Shown: one piece after another, positions 1-25,137 of the stretch
Layout of the letters: the number at the start of each line of letters is the position of its first letter
Numbering within the stretch: the stretch's first letter is position 1
Origin: Aptenodytes patagonicus
Taxonomy: Eukaryota; Chordata; Aves; Sphenisciformes; Spheniscidae
NCBI RefSeq assembly: GCF_965638725.1
Contig: NC_134962.1
Coordinates: 937,501 to 1,001,500, forward strand
Reading direction: 5' to 3'
DNA: 64,000 bases
The notes under the pieces: generated by a model
Databases searched by the model: none
The model's input: the letters and a program-made list of their open reading frames with translations, nothing else
Told to the model about the DNA's origin: nothing
Position numbers and translations under genes: made by a program

Positions 1-106
1 TATTTGTTACATACTCTTCATAAAAGGCTAACCTGGTTTGCTGCCTGACTATAATTATGTTATCTGTTCCTTTATTACAGAAAAAAGCTAGGCCATAAAC
101 CTAAAA

Positions 107-120
107 GGGGGGGGGGGGGG
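107..120. repeat. Poly(G) tract, 14 G
   Basis: An uninterrupted run of 14 G in the last visible MAPRE1 intron. It is poly(C) on the transcribed strand. Confidence 0.95.
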
Positions 121-228
121 AAAAACCAAACAACAAGTAGAAATAGAGGGAGCCCTGGAAAGCAAACCAGCTTCCAATTACAAGGGGAGGGAGGAACTAT
201 GCAATACAATTTATACCAGATTACTTAC

Positions 229-381
229 ATCTGTGGCATAAAGAATTTCCACAATCCTCTGCAACACTGGATCATTCTCCCCTTCATTCTCCTGGCAGAT
301 CAACTCAATGTTCCTCAGTTTGCCGAAGTAGAAGTCTCTCTCCTTCTCCAGATCTTCGACAGTAAGTTTCAATACATTGAT
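229..381 (-). CDS. MAPRE1: MAPRE1 exon 6 (residues 195-245, EBH coiled coil)
   Basis: The acceptor TTTGGCAG precedes ATCAATG and the donor ACAGAT|GTAAG lies at 229. It encodes the dimerising coiled coil and part of the four-helix bundle that binds SxIP partners ([19 protein letters not shown]). Confidence 0.96.
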
Positions 382-3300
382 CTGCCAAAGGGCATCAATA
401 ATAATTTATCCACCAAAGACAGAATTCAGTAGTATCTATTCAAAAGGCAGGGTCCCCAAAGTTCTCAGAAGGGTGTTAATATACAAAGCGCTTCAGAAGT
501 AACCAAGATGGGGGGGCTGGGAGGGGGACTGGGAGAGGAGGAAAAGGTCTATTTCTCAAATTGTAATATTTATTATTGCCACAAGAAACACCCAGTCCAA
601 CACATGCAATACCACTTGGAAATTCTAAAGGCTTATTACGTGAAATAGGTAAAGCGCTAACTGCCTGCAGTTCTCCTTGCTAACACATTCTTTCAAGACA
701 ACTCCCACATTGATGGCAGTTTTAGTTGTATTACATTCAGTATTTCAGTGAAGTAGCAGCTGCTCATAGCTCAGTTGGAATGCTGTGATAGCTGCAACAC
801 AGCTGTGGAAATACTTAAAAACAATGCTATGTGTGATATGGCACATACTAGGTTTAAATGTCTGGGTACTCATGTACTGCAGAAGGGGTTTCGCTCCTAT
901 CAGGAGAGCAAGACCATCATAATGAAGGCTTCCGATTAAGTGATTTTAAATCAGCTTACTAGATTCAGATCATTTTCTTCCATCTGCCCGACCCAGTCAT
1001 TTCATGCTATTAAAAAAAAAATCTGCACATAAATCTGTAAAGCGCAGGTCAGTACGCAGGGCCATTTTGGCCAACACACCTGCTCAATCAATCCTGCCGA
1101 TTCATCGTCTCCTGCAGCCTTTTTGACCATTCCAGTACCAGCTTTTGGAGCTGCTGCGGTCCTCTGTGTAACAATGGGCCTCTGTGGGGCTGCAAGATTA
1201 ATTCAGTGTTAGTTCCTCTCAGAACATCTTTCTTCCTCCTATGAAGGTACTATCCCCCTTCCGAACATGCTTAGGCACTCAAGAGTTTGAAGATACGTTC
1301 CTTCCTTCTTCTTGACTCCATGTGACATGTCCAATTTTTTTTGGCATGTGTTGGCACCAATCCTTGCCATTTTCTCTTTTAGAGAAGATTGTTCTTTCTG
1401 TAGCTTCCAGATAACTGGGTACTACAGGATGACTCAGTGTTTGAAGCCTAGCATCTCTGGAACAAGATGCAAAATACTATAATTTCATACACTGATTTTA
1501 AGTAGCAACCCAGTCTTATTTTCCCCAGAGTTTTTAAGGAACTAGATAATCTTTTAACTATTTTCTCTACCTGCACTGCTAGAACTGAGAGATTTCTTGG
1601 GTTTGTTCACAACGGGAGCAACAAGGTTTGGTGCTACTGTCTCTTGGCCTTGTCGAGCAGCAACAGGATCATACTCCTTCCCATCATAGTTTGCATCAAA
1701 AAATTTTTTGAACCACTGAACAAATTCAAAGTTGTCCTGAAATTTTCCTTTCACTAGTTTGTCCACAGGAATTATCTGGAGGGGGGGAAAAAAAAAAAGA
1801 AACTCGCATTACGGGTAAAGAACCTCTCTCTCTTTATATAAAGTTTTAAAATCAGTGCACTCAGAAGATATGCAAATGTAATTCTTTGTCCAGTCTAGAG
1901 AAAATCCTCCTTGAACGTAACTGTATGTCAAATAGTAGGATTTTTGCTAATAATTGGAATTAAAAACAAATCATGCTTTCACTGTGAGGGTCCAAATAAT
2001 TTTAAGTAATTCTGCAGCAAGGTTTCAGCTACACCAAGTTTCAACACAAAACTTCTTTCTGTAAATTTGAAGCTGGCTCGTTCAGTGCTAGCTTTCATGA
2101 ATCTGAACTGCTGACCAATTTCATAGACTGCTAGCACACAGAACTGCTACAAGATCTAAACATCACCTTTTCAGTAGATTACAATTACAGTTTCTCTGGA
2201 ATGAGGAGTATAACTGAAGATTATTATAAAGATGCAGCAAATCGTCAAGTCTTGTCTGCAGGCCACGAGCTGAGTCCATGACCTGGCAGGGGCCAGGAGC
2301 CACTACCGTTACGTGATCATTGGGCGTTTGAAAGCACGGCTGGCTGTCCAGTTCTGGACATACCGCACAAGCTACTTCCCCCAAGCAGGAGACCAATTAA
2401 GTGTGTGTTGAAGCTGCTAGCCAACACAGAATGAGATGCCTTCTTAAAGACAGGAAAAAGCTTTAGCACAGAAATGTTCTGCATCATACCAAACACGCTG
2501 TCAGTAACTATTACCTAGACAAATCACCCTTCCATAAGCATAACTATCATTCAATCTGAAAAAGGTTTTTTTGCAGATCCCATTTTCACTAGCTTAAAAT
2601 TACATATGCTTGTAAAGAGGAATTTGAAATCCTTAGGACTACCACACCAGTAGGTTATGGGAACATACCTGGTACAAAGATGGTTCAAACAGGAAGCTCA
2701 AGTAAATGTTATCTCACAGAAATTTCAATGTTAGTCTGTGCTACATAAGTTACACAGAATTAAAATGGAAAAAGTCATCTCATCATTAAGAACTGGAAAC
2801 CTAACCTTAGCTGGAGTAAAGCAGATATTGTCCTAAATCAAGTGAGGACCCCAACATAAACCAAAACCAAAAGTTTTGAGATTTACAAACCAAAAGTAAA
2901 CTCTGTTCCCAGACTTATTCAGCTCTAAATTTGAAAGTACATTCCATCTACTTTGATATTAAGAGCACAGAGAATCAGTTACAACCCAGCTTACTTTGTC
3001 AACACCCATTCGTTTAAAACCTGCTTGTAGAACCTTGAAGTTTTGAATGTACTCATGTTCCAATTTTGCTTGAAACTTCACTTTCTTGAGTGCTACAGAA
3101 CCCGGGAAGAGCATGTCCATAAACTGACAGTACGCAGCACCTGCCAAAAGAAAAAGAATACAAATCCTAGGATGAATCAAGTCAGCTCACTAGCCTACGT
3201 AAGTTACTTTTCAGTCAGATCAGCAAACTGGCCTGACTCATTCCTCAAGCTACACAATCCCTTAAAGGCAACAAAAGCAAGAAAACAGGAACCTTCAGTC

Positions 3301-5928
3301 TCCTGTTTTGGTGCAGCATGGCCATAAATAAGCTTAAGCGAGCTGCAGAACCAAACTTTTGGTCTCATGACTTGAACTCTTATGAACAAGAGCAATACTG
3401 CCTCCATAATTCCAAGAGGGAAAAAAAAAATCCAGTAAGTAATTTAACATAATAATGACATAACAGGCATGTAATCTCCTCTTATCAACACTAACAGAAC
3501 TAAAAATTGTTATTCTAAAAGTTGTATTTAATCATTATTAAAATAGCAATACATTTACTTACTACAAACAGAACTTATACACAATTCAAGGTGCCCTCAA
3601 AGGTAAGAGGCCAAGTTAAGCTGGATTATATTTAAATCAAGCCTTAATCAAAGAACTGAAATGAGACACTGTTTCTTTCTATTAATTTTAAATCCTTCAT
3701 GTCCTTCAATTCAGCTCTTACTGTAGTAAGAGCAAAAGAGGGATTCAGTTCAGCCACAAAGATTAGACAACCACCTCCAAAAATATTAGCTTTTGTAGAA
3801 CATACACACCTATTAAAAAAAAAAAGATATTTTTAAACTATATCCTCACTCTGCAGTAATGATATGCAACTGTGTGCCACTGGAAATACAAGCACACCAT
3901 TCTGAGCATTATTCCCCTCACCAATATCAATGGGGAGTAATGGGAACCTTAACCTGAAACATCAACCAGCTACACGACAAGCTTTCGTGAGATATCTAAA
4001 GGCCAAGTACTACTACATCATGGCGTTGCCCTAAACTAGCCTATTCATCTCAACCACAGGTAACAGAAGTCCTATATTGTTCACTTTCTATCAAGATATT
4101 TTGCAGGTCTTTGGGGCTCCCACTTTCACCTGCTACTAGAAGATTGCAGCTCACTGGTGTAAATAAATAAATAAATAAAAATCTTGCTGTTTGATCCCCA
4201 CTGCCTTTCAGTTCACTTGCTGAAGAACTCCAACACCCAGCTCAAAAAATAGATGACTTGCCAGAAATCAGGGTTTTGCTAACTATTGGTAGTCTGAGCA
4301 ATAAGCATGATAAAAAAAAAAAAAAAGAGAGATCACGGCATAAGCCAAAGGTCATCTTTTGTGCATTTATGCAACCTCAAATTGCTGCTGTCACTACTGC
4401 CCTTGCCAAAGGTAGCAAAGCAAGCCTGGAAACTCCCGTTTTCACACGACTATGACAGACACTGAAATCCACTTCTATACCTGCAGAGGCATGAAGTATT
4501 TTTGCAGACACAGGAAAGGGACATTACTCAGTGCATGCCCCATCAACAGCTCTCAGCCTTTTCCTGAAAACAGGTGAGCTGAAATTCTGCAGAGCCAGTA
4601 CTTACTATCCTCACTTCTCGGAGACAGAGCTCTCGCAGCATTCAAGACTCACACCAATTCTAAGCAAAACTTCTCAGCCGTATAAATCAATGCTGCACAC
4701 GACAGGTTTTTTAACCTGCCTATCTGAAAGCGGACAATGCTTACTGTTTCCCTTACTTCTGTGGTTGTAGAACTTTAGTTCCTTCATCCTTACAGATTTT
4801 CTCCGTCATCTCACTAGACAAAAGCCCCTACAGATACCTGTCAGATGTCTACTTTAAGTCCCCTACTTCTCTGTAATCTTTGTCAACGTTTCTTCCATGG
4901 ACTCAGCCACAGGCTGTATTGACAGTCCCAAACTTATTTTAAATATATTACTCCTTTTATTCCACCTCCAATTTCCACATCTCTCATTCTGTGAGCAACA
5001 CCTTATCTCAAACTCACTGTATGACCTGCACTTCCACTTTTCACCAAGTCCCTTTCACCTGCCTGTTGCAGTTATCCAAATCACCATCTTTTATCTAGGC
5101 TGCATTTTTAGCCTTGGGTTTTTTTCAGCTCTTACTCCACAGACTATTATTTTTTATTTGTTTCTACAAGCCTCCTCCCACACACACACTCCTCCCTGTG
5201 ATGACACTTGACTCCATTTCGGTACCACAATCACTTCCCCTTTTCTGCCTACAACTCCATCCGAGATTCAGCTGTGCCAAAGTAAGCTGGGGTGACACAG
5301 ACCGACACGCTCCTTTACCATAAGGACCTGTAAAGTCCTGAAGGTGAACCCAAGAGTTACCAGCATGCCTCCCTCACACCGCTCCTGCCCAGCCTCCCAA
5401 ATCTCCTAGTAGTTCTCCTCCATAAGAAACCACATTTGTTTATGTTAGTTACTACACTTGTAAGACCTACCCTATCCATCAAGACTAAATGCTTCATTCT
5501 TCATTGGAAAACACCCTCCTGAGAGTCTTTTCTCCACATTAACCCCCATGCCTTCCTATTGCATCTGTGCTGCAGTGAGTCAGAAGAATATGCCTTTTCA
5601 TTATGCTTACATTATTAACAACCGTTTCAATAAAACTCTAACCATAACCAGATTATAACATTGACCACGAGCCTGTTCGTACCAGGAATTAAGCCAACAG
5701 CACGGCTATAGAGGGCCAGCACAGACAGTTCACACGGTGCAGCTGTACCTCTACAGAACTAGGGTGCACACCAAATTTGGGATTCCCCTCACGCTGAGCC
5801 CCCTCACCTGAGCACAGCTGTTCGATCTTTGTCAGCGTCAGTTGCAGAGACTCATTGATCCACGCGAGCATGTCATGTCGACTCAAGTTATCGCTGGTCA
5901 CTGAAGTAGAATACACATTAACTGCCAT
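229..5928 (-). CDS. MAPRE1: MAPRE1 (EB1), microtubule plus-end binding protein; partial, last coding exon off the left edge
   Basis: EB1 tracks growing microtubule plus ends and recruits CAP-Gly and SxIP proteins. Five coding exons join in frame (121+146+205+110+153 nt) and give residues 1-245. Residues about 14-116 form the calponin-homology domain that binds microtubules. They are followed by a Ser/Pro/Ala-rich basic linker and then the start of the EB-homology coiled coil, which includes the block [14 protein letters not shown]. Identity to human EB1 is very high apart from the linker, which is shorter and diverged. The ATG at 5928 opens a peptide starting [12 protein letters not shown], as in other vertebrates. 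The C-terminal acidic tail ending in the EEY motif, known in the family, is not found in positions 1-228, so the terminal exon lies outside the window. All introns are GT-AG. Confidence 0.97.
1080..1189 (-). CDS. MAPRE1: MAPRE1 exon 5 (residues 158-194, linker)
   Basis: The acceptor CTTGCAG precedes CCCCACAG and the donor GAGCAG|GTGTG lies at 1080. It encodes the basic, flexible linker ([18 protein letters not shown]), then an acidic stretch that leads into the coiled coil. It is the least conserved exon of the gene. Confidence 0.9.
1571..1775 (-). CDS. MAPRE1: MAPRE1 exon 4 (residues 90-157)
   Basis: It opens with ATA ATT CCT (I-I-P) after a long T/C tract and TCCAG. It contains the end of the CH domain ([18 protein letters not shown]) and the start of the Ser-rich linker. 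The donor is GCAG|GTAGAG. Confidence 0.95.
2995..3140 (-). CDS. MAPRE1: MAPRE1 exon 3 (residues 41-89)
   Basis: The acceptor GGCAG precedes GTGCTGCG and the donor AAA|GTAAG lies at 2995. It encodes CH-domain core blocks such as [13 protein letters not shown] and ends at Lys89 (GVDK). Confidence 0.95.
3141..5807 (-). other. MAPRE1 intron, no further gene seen
   Basis: An AT-rich 2.7-kb intron with no coding block on either strand that I can recognise. It holds an (AAAT)n tract at 4161-4179 and several A-rich tracts. Confidence 0.8.
4161..4179. repeat. (AAAT)n microsatellite
   Basis: About five AAAT units in a MAPRE1 intron. Confidence 0.9.
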
Positions 5929-5931
5929 TTT
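5808..5931 (-). CDS. MAPRE1: MAPRE1 exon 2 (residues 1-40, start codon)
   Basis: The acceptor TTTCAG precedes AAAATGG and the donor CAG|GTGAG lies at 5808. Coding starts at 5928. It encodes the N-terminus and the first CH-domain helix ([13 protein letters not shown]) and ends one base into a Gly codon. Confidence 0.95.
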
Positions 5932-6289
5932 CTGAAAGACAGAACCAAAGGCGTAAGCACCACAAACGTTAACGCCGCACGCTTTCGTCGCCTCTGTTAA
6001 GACATGCTCGCTGGGCTGCAGTGGCGGCGCTTCCTTTCGAGCCTTCATGACACAACAGCCCAGCGCAACGCGATGCACAAGGAAACGCGACGGAGCTGTC
6101 TGCTGCGAACAGCTGGGAGGACCTTATTTCATCACAACTGCGAAGCACGGTTTCGTGCTTTCTGAAGAAAAATTAGCACCAGGGCACTCACATGGAGACT
6201 CTTGATGAAAGGAATCACGGCCGCGGCAAGTTATTCATCCCTCTCGTCCACGCCGAGCACGGCAGAAATACTTCCTGGTCGACCACGGT

Positions 6290-7270
6290 ATCTCTCCGGG
6301 GAGAAATACCAAGCGGCCGGTCCCCGCCCAGCCCCGCCGGCACAAAGCGGAGCCGCCGCGCTCGCTGCCCGGCCGCTGAGCCCCGGTGCAGCTGCCGCCG
6401 GGCAGGGCCGGCCGTGCCGCACGCCCCCGCCGCGGGCGGGGCACGGCCCGCGCCCCCCCCTCCCCCGCCGCCGCGCCGCCCCCCACCCCCCCACCCCGCC
6501 ACAGCGGGCGCTCCGCTCCGCTCCGCTCCGCCGCCGCCTCCCGCCGGGGCCCCGCGGCACCCCGCGCCCGCGGAGGGGCGCGCCCGGGGCAGGCGCGGCC
6601 CGGCCCTGCAGGCCTCGCGCCGGTCTCCTCGCAGCCCGCCGGGCGGCGGCCCGCCCCGCCCGGCCGCTCCCCGAGCCCGGGCCCGCCTCCCCGCCCGCCC
6701 GCCCGCCGCCCGCGGCCCCGCCGCCGCCTCAGCGCCGCGGCCCGGCCCGTTACCTGCCCCGCTCTCGCCCCGTCTCCTCCGCGTTCAAACCGGCCCCGCC
6801 CGCCTGCCCGGGACCACGTCACTCGCACGCTACGCGCCCGCGTCACGCGCACGTCACGGCGGCTGCAGCGAGCGCCGCTCGCCGGCTCGGGACCGAGCGA
6901 GCCGCGCAGGGAGAGGGGCATGCGGTTGCTAGGGGGCGGGGACACCCGCCGCGTTGCTACGGCGCGGCTCCGCCCACCCCGCCCGCGGGCTTGCCTGCGA
7001 TTGGCCGTGCCGCTAGCCCCGCCCACATCCGCGGGATCCCGCGTGCCGGCGGGGTCTCTCACGGCTCCGGCCCGAGGCCCCGCGGTGGCGCCGGGGCCGC
7101 CGCAGGCCGCACCGGGCCCGGCCCGGCCCCGACCCGGCCCCGACCCCCGCCACAGCCCGGCCGGGCCCGGCTGCCTTGGTGTCACGCGCCTGGTTTCCCC
7201 GGGGGCGCTGTGCTGGGCCCGTCACCTCAGCGGGCAGCGGGGGAAGGGGCAGCCCGGCTCACCCGTGAAA
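6290..7270 (-). promoter_or_regulatory. MAPRE1: CpG-island promoter of MAPRE1
   Basis: A dense CpG block covering the non-coding first exon. Upstream on the minus strand it has several CGTCAC sites resembling CRE half-sites (6815-6870), two GTTGCTA motifs (6925-6931 and 6953-6959) and an inverted CCAAT box (ATTGG at 7000-7004). No TATA box is evident, as expected for a housekeeping gene. Confidence 0.8.
6754..6845 (-). other. MAPRE1: MAPRE1 5' UTR exon 1 (probable; 5' end uncertain)
   Basis: On the minus strand a strong donor (GGGGCAG followed by GTAACG) ends an untranslated exon at 6754 inside the CpG island. It would splice to the acceptor TTTCAG just before position 5931, three bases upstream of the ATG, as in mammalian MAPRE1. 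The upstream boundary is a guess; no TATA box is seen. Confidence 0.55.
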
Positions 7271-7489
7271 CTCGTCCCTCTGTGAAACCCCCTTCTTTTT
7301 CACACGATGAATTTATCAAACAGGGACTGTCCGGTCATACAGAAATACTGATTTTTAATTAGACGGCCATAAATGGTAAACTGTTGACATGGATCCCCTT
7401 TCTTTCCCACACGAAAATCGGTAAAACTGCGTGGACAAGGCAGTTTTGAGTTTTCGCACTCCCGATACAAAAAGCATATGAAACCAGTT

Positions 7490-10438
7490 CAACAAAACAA
7501 TACACTTCTTTTATTTTCAAAAGACCGTATAAAAACCCGCAAGACTTTTGACATCAAAAATCCTTAACCTAAAAAAATAGCACCAGGGAGAGTTAGAAAC
7601 CTTTAAAAAGTATTAAAAAGGCATTTCTGAAATCTACCTCTCCTTACAACATTTTTATAAACACATAATAAAAGGCAGCTCTTACAGGGAAAAATATTTC
7701 AAGGAAGACTTGTCTACTACAATTCTTATCAAGTAAGCTTAATGCCAAGACAATTCTCATTCCTCTTTTATCTTTGTTTACTTTCCCCAAGTCGTTTTTT
7801 TTTTCCTCGTCTCGTTTTTCTTTTGATCAGATGGGAAAGGATATGAGATCTGGAATATGAAATTAGAGATGCCATGGAGTGGAGGTTACGTGTTAGCCCA
7901 GGTTGGGAAAATAAAAACCATCAGAGGATGCCAAGGCAGAGGATGGCCGTCACCCCCGAGGCCCCGCGTCGGGCTCCGTATGGGGACTGGGCGGAGGAAT
8001 GAGCATCGTGACTTGGGTCCAGGCTGGGCATTAAGGGTCAGAGGTTGGCGAGGGGTCCAAAACCAGCCGGCGCGGCGGTGGCGACGCCAGGCTTCCCGAA
8101 CACCTCCAGCACCCACAGAACCCACCCCGCCATCTTCCCAGTCAGGGGGCTGGTGACAAAGGTGGTGAGGGGGGTGCTACTTGTCCCCGGGCGCTTGCCG
8201 AGCGTTACAGATGCCGGCAGTGACGCGCAGGAGACCGCTTGGCTTTTTCCAGCGTTTTCTTAACTAAGGCGTGTGGTTCGAACACACGTCACTGAGAACG
8301 AACCCCTGTGGGAAGACTTTAAAGAGTAACCTCCGGATAGGACCGAGGAAAAAAAGCCTTTAAACTACCTGGGCTTCCCTTCCTGCCCATTCCCGAGTGC
8401 AGCCTTGGGTTGGAGACCGAGAGAAGACGGTCCTCAGAGCCTGGGGATGGGCACGGGGTGGAAAGCTGCGCACAAGAGTGGAAAATGGGAGGCTCCCTCC
8501 TCCAGGGAGGCTGCCGTCCTCCACCGCCCGTGAGGGGGGTGCAAGGGGTCCCCCGTGTGTCAGAGAGGTAGAAGGAGCTGGGAGAGAAGCTCTCATTTCC
8601 CACTGATGCTGTACAACACCTCGTGAGACAGCCTGGCATCGGGTGAAGGGTTGGCCCAACACAAAACCACACTTTGCACATGTCTAATTTTGAGAAGGCA
8701 CCCAAGGACTCCGCCAGACTCAAGCGACAGTTTGTAGTGAACAGCAGAGGTAGGGGAGGAGAGAGGGACCGAGGGGGGAACGTCACGAGTTGTTTCAGTG
8801 CATTGAAATGTGCATTGGAGTTAAGAGTCCCCGGGAGGCGCCTGCCGGGACAGCAGCCCTGCAGCTATGGAAAACCTGGGGGAGACGGAGGGGCTCTGCT
8901 GCGCCCCCCCCGGACGCTGCCCATAGGAACAGCGCCCAGGACTTCACAGACAGCGAGATAATCACTCCGGTGAAGTTAGGGAGTGGAGGAGGGCAATCAA
9001 AAGCGAGCACGGCGGCGGCTGCAGGAGCTCCCGGTTTGGGGGTACGGCCCCGGGAGCCCCCCAGGGCGCTGTCGGGCCAGGGCTGGGCACGTAACAAGCA
9101 CCAGCAGCATCCCACCTCTGTGCACAAAGTCACGCACAGGGAGATGGGGGCGCAGGGAAGGAGAGGTACAGCCCCTGCCTGCGGACCCCCAGGACCTGCC
9201 TTGTGCCCGGTGCCCCAGTGGCAGTGCCTGCAGCGGGGGGACGTGCACAGCCGCCGGCCGCAGCAGCTTTCCCACCTCGCTGCCGCCGCAGGGTCAGCTC
9301 CCCCTGCCCACGGAGCAGGATCACCGCGGGGTGAGGCCAGTGCTGCGCTCCTGGACCCTACAGCCCCGCAGCCCTGCTGGGGTCGGGTGGGGTTTTCCCT
9401 GCAAGGAACGCCCTGCACCACAGCTAACCCACTGCCAATACTGCTCGGGTTCGTGACATTGTACACGACATTTTAGGGGGCTGCATTTTGAAGACGACAT
9501 TGACCACTACACTATCCTTCCTGCCGATGCACCACATTCATTTGGGAAACGAATGCTCAGAGAACATTTTCCTTTATGGACACTGGAGCCCAAATCCTCC
9601 GTGCTCCGATTACTGTGTAAGCTTTCAAACCACTCAGCAGGATTTTAAAATGTAAGGAAAAGTTTTAGATGCTTTAAAAAGGAAGTAGTGAATATTTGTA
9701 AACTACAGCCAAACATATAAAACAATATTTCTTTAGTTCTAGCTAGAAAAGTAATTCTATCACCTCACAGTTCAGTTTCAGCTACATTCAGGTCTAGGAA
9801 TCTCCACATTCTTACGTAATGCATTAAAGCAGCAATAGACATTAAACAACAAAATTAAAGTTTATCAAAAAAGTCTTAAAAATAAAAAATAAAAAAGATT
9901 TGGTTTCTGTATCTTGCATGTTCAGTGTATGTAACCTGACCAGGGTCCCTTACACCTGCTGCTGCAGTTTGGGGATTTTTGGCAGTTGCTTCAAGAGAGG
10001 TTTTGTTTGTTTAGGAAAAGCAATAATTCGCTATAGTTCAAGTTTGTCTGCAGCACGCCGGCAGCTGCCTCCACACTTACTGCTGAGCAAGTTGTGACTT
10101 TCCAGCTCTAGGCTAAAACGGAATATTTAATGCTCTGGAGGAGACTTCTCATCTCATCAGTTATGCATAGAGCTTCCTGCGCTGGGTAATTAAAGCTCTT
10201 TTGTCCATCATTTTCTACATATCACTGCCGTTAGTCCCTTTAAAGAAAAGTTACCCTGCCAGGTTCTTTGGTTAAAGACATTTCCTCAGCTCTCCCTGCG
10301 GGGCCAGGCTGCCTTCCCGCAGCATGTGGCCGGGGAGGGATGGTGCCATAGCAGAGTCCGGCGGCTGTGCCCGTCCCTCTCCCGCCACGGCAGCGGAGCT
10401 GTGCATCTTTACCAGAGAGACGAGGGACGCTCGGCTTG
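7490..10438 (-). other. DNMT3B: DNMT3B 3' UTR (extent inferred)
   Basis: No coding exon lies between the DNMT3B stop and the MAPRE1 promoter. A minus-strand AATAAA at 7510-7515 could end a UTR of about 2.9 kb; an ATTAAA at 10126-10131 could give a UTR of about 330 nt. The interval is AT-rich at both ends, with a GC-rich block at about 7880-9470. Confidence 0.45.
7510..7515 (-). terminator. DNMT3B: Poly(A) signal AATAAA, distal DNMT3B candidate
   Basis: TTTATT on the plus strand, i.e. AATAAA in the DNMT3B sense, about 650 bp before the MAPRE1 first exon. Confidence 0.5.
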
Positions 10439-25131
<14,693 letters not shown>

Positions 25132-25137
25132 GGTCGC

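Noticed and set aside
1-228. Search for the last MAPRE1 coding exon (acidic tail)
   Set aside because: No acceptor followed by the EGFVIPDEGG-like block is present; the exon lies off the window.
6202-7362. 386-residue plus-strand open frame and overlapping frames at the MAPRE1 promoter
   Set aside because: Low-complexity CpG-island translation open in several frames on both strands.
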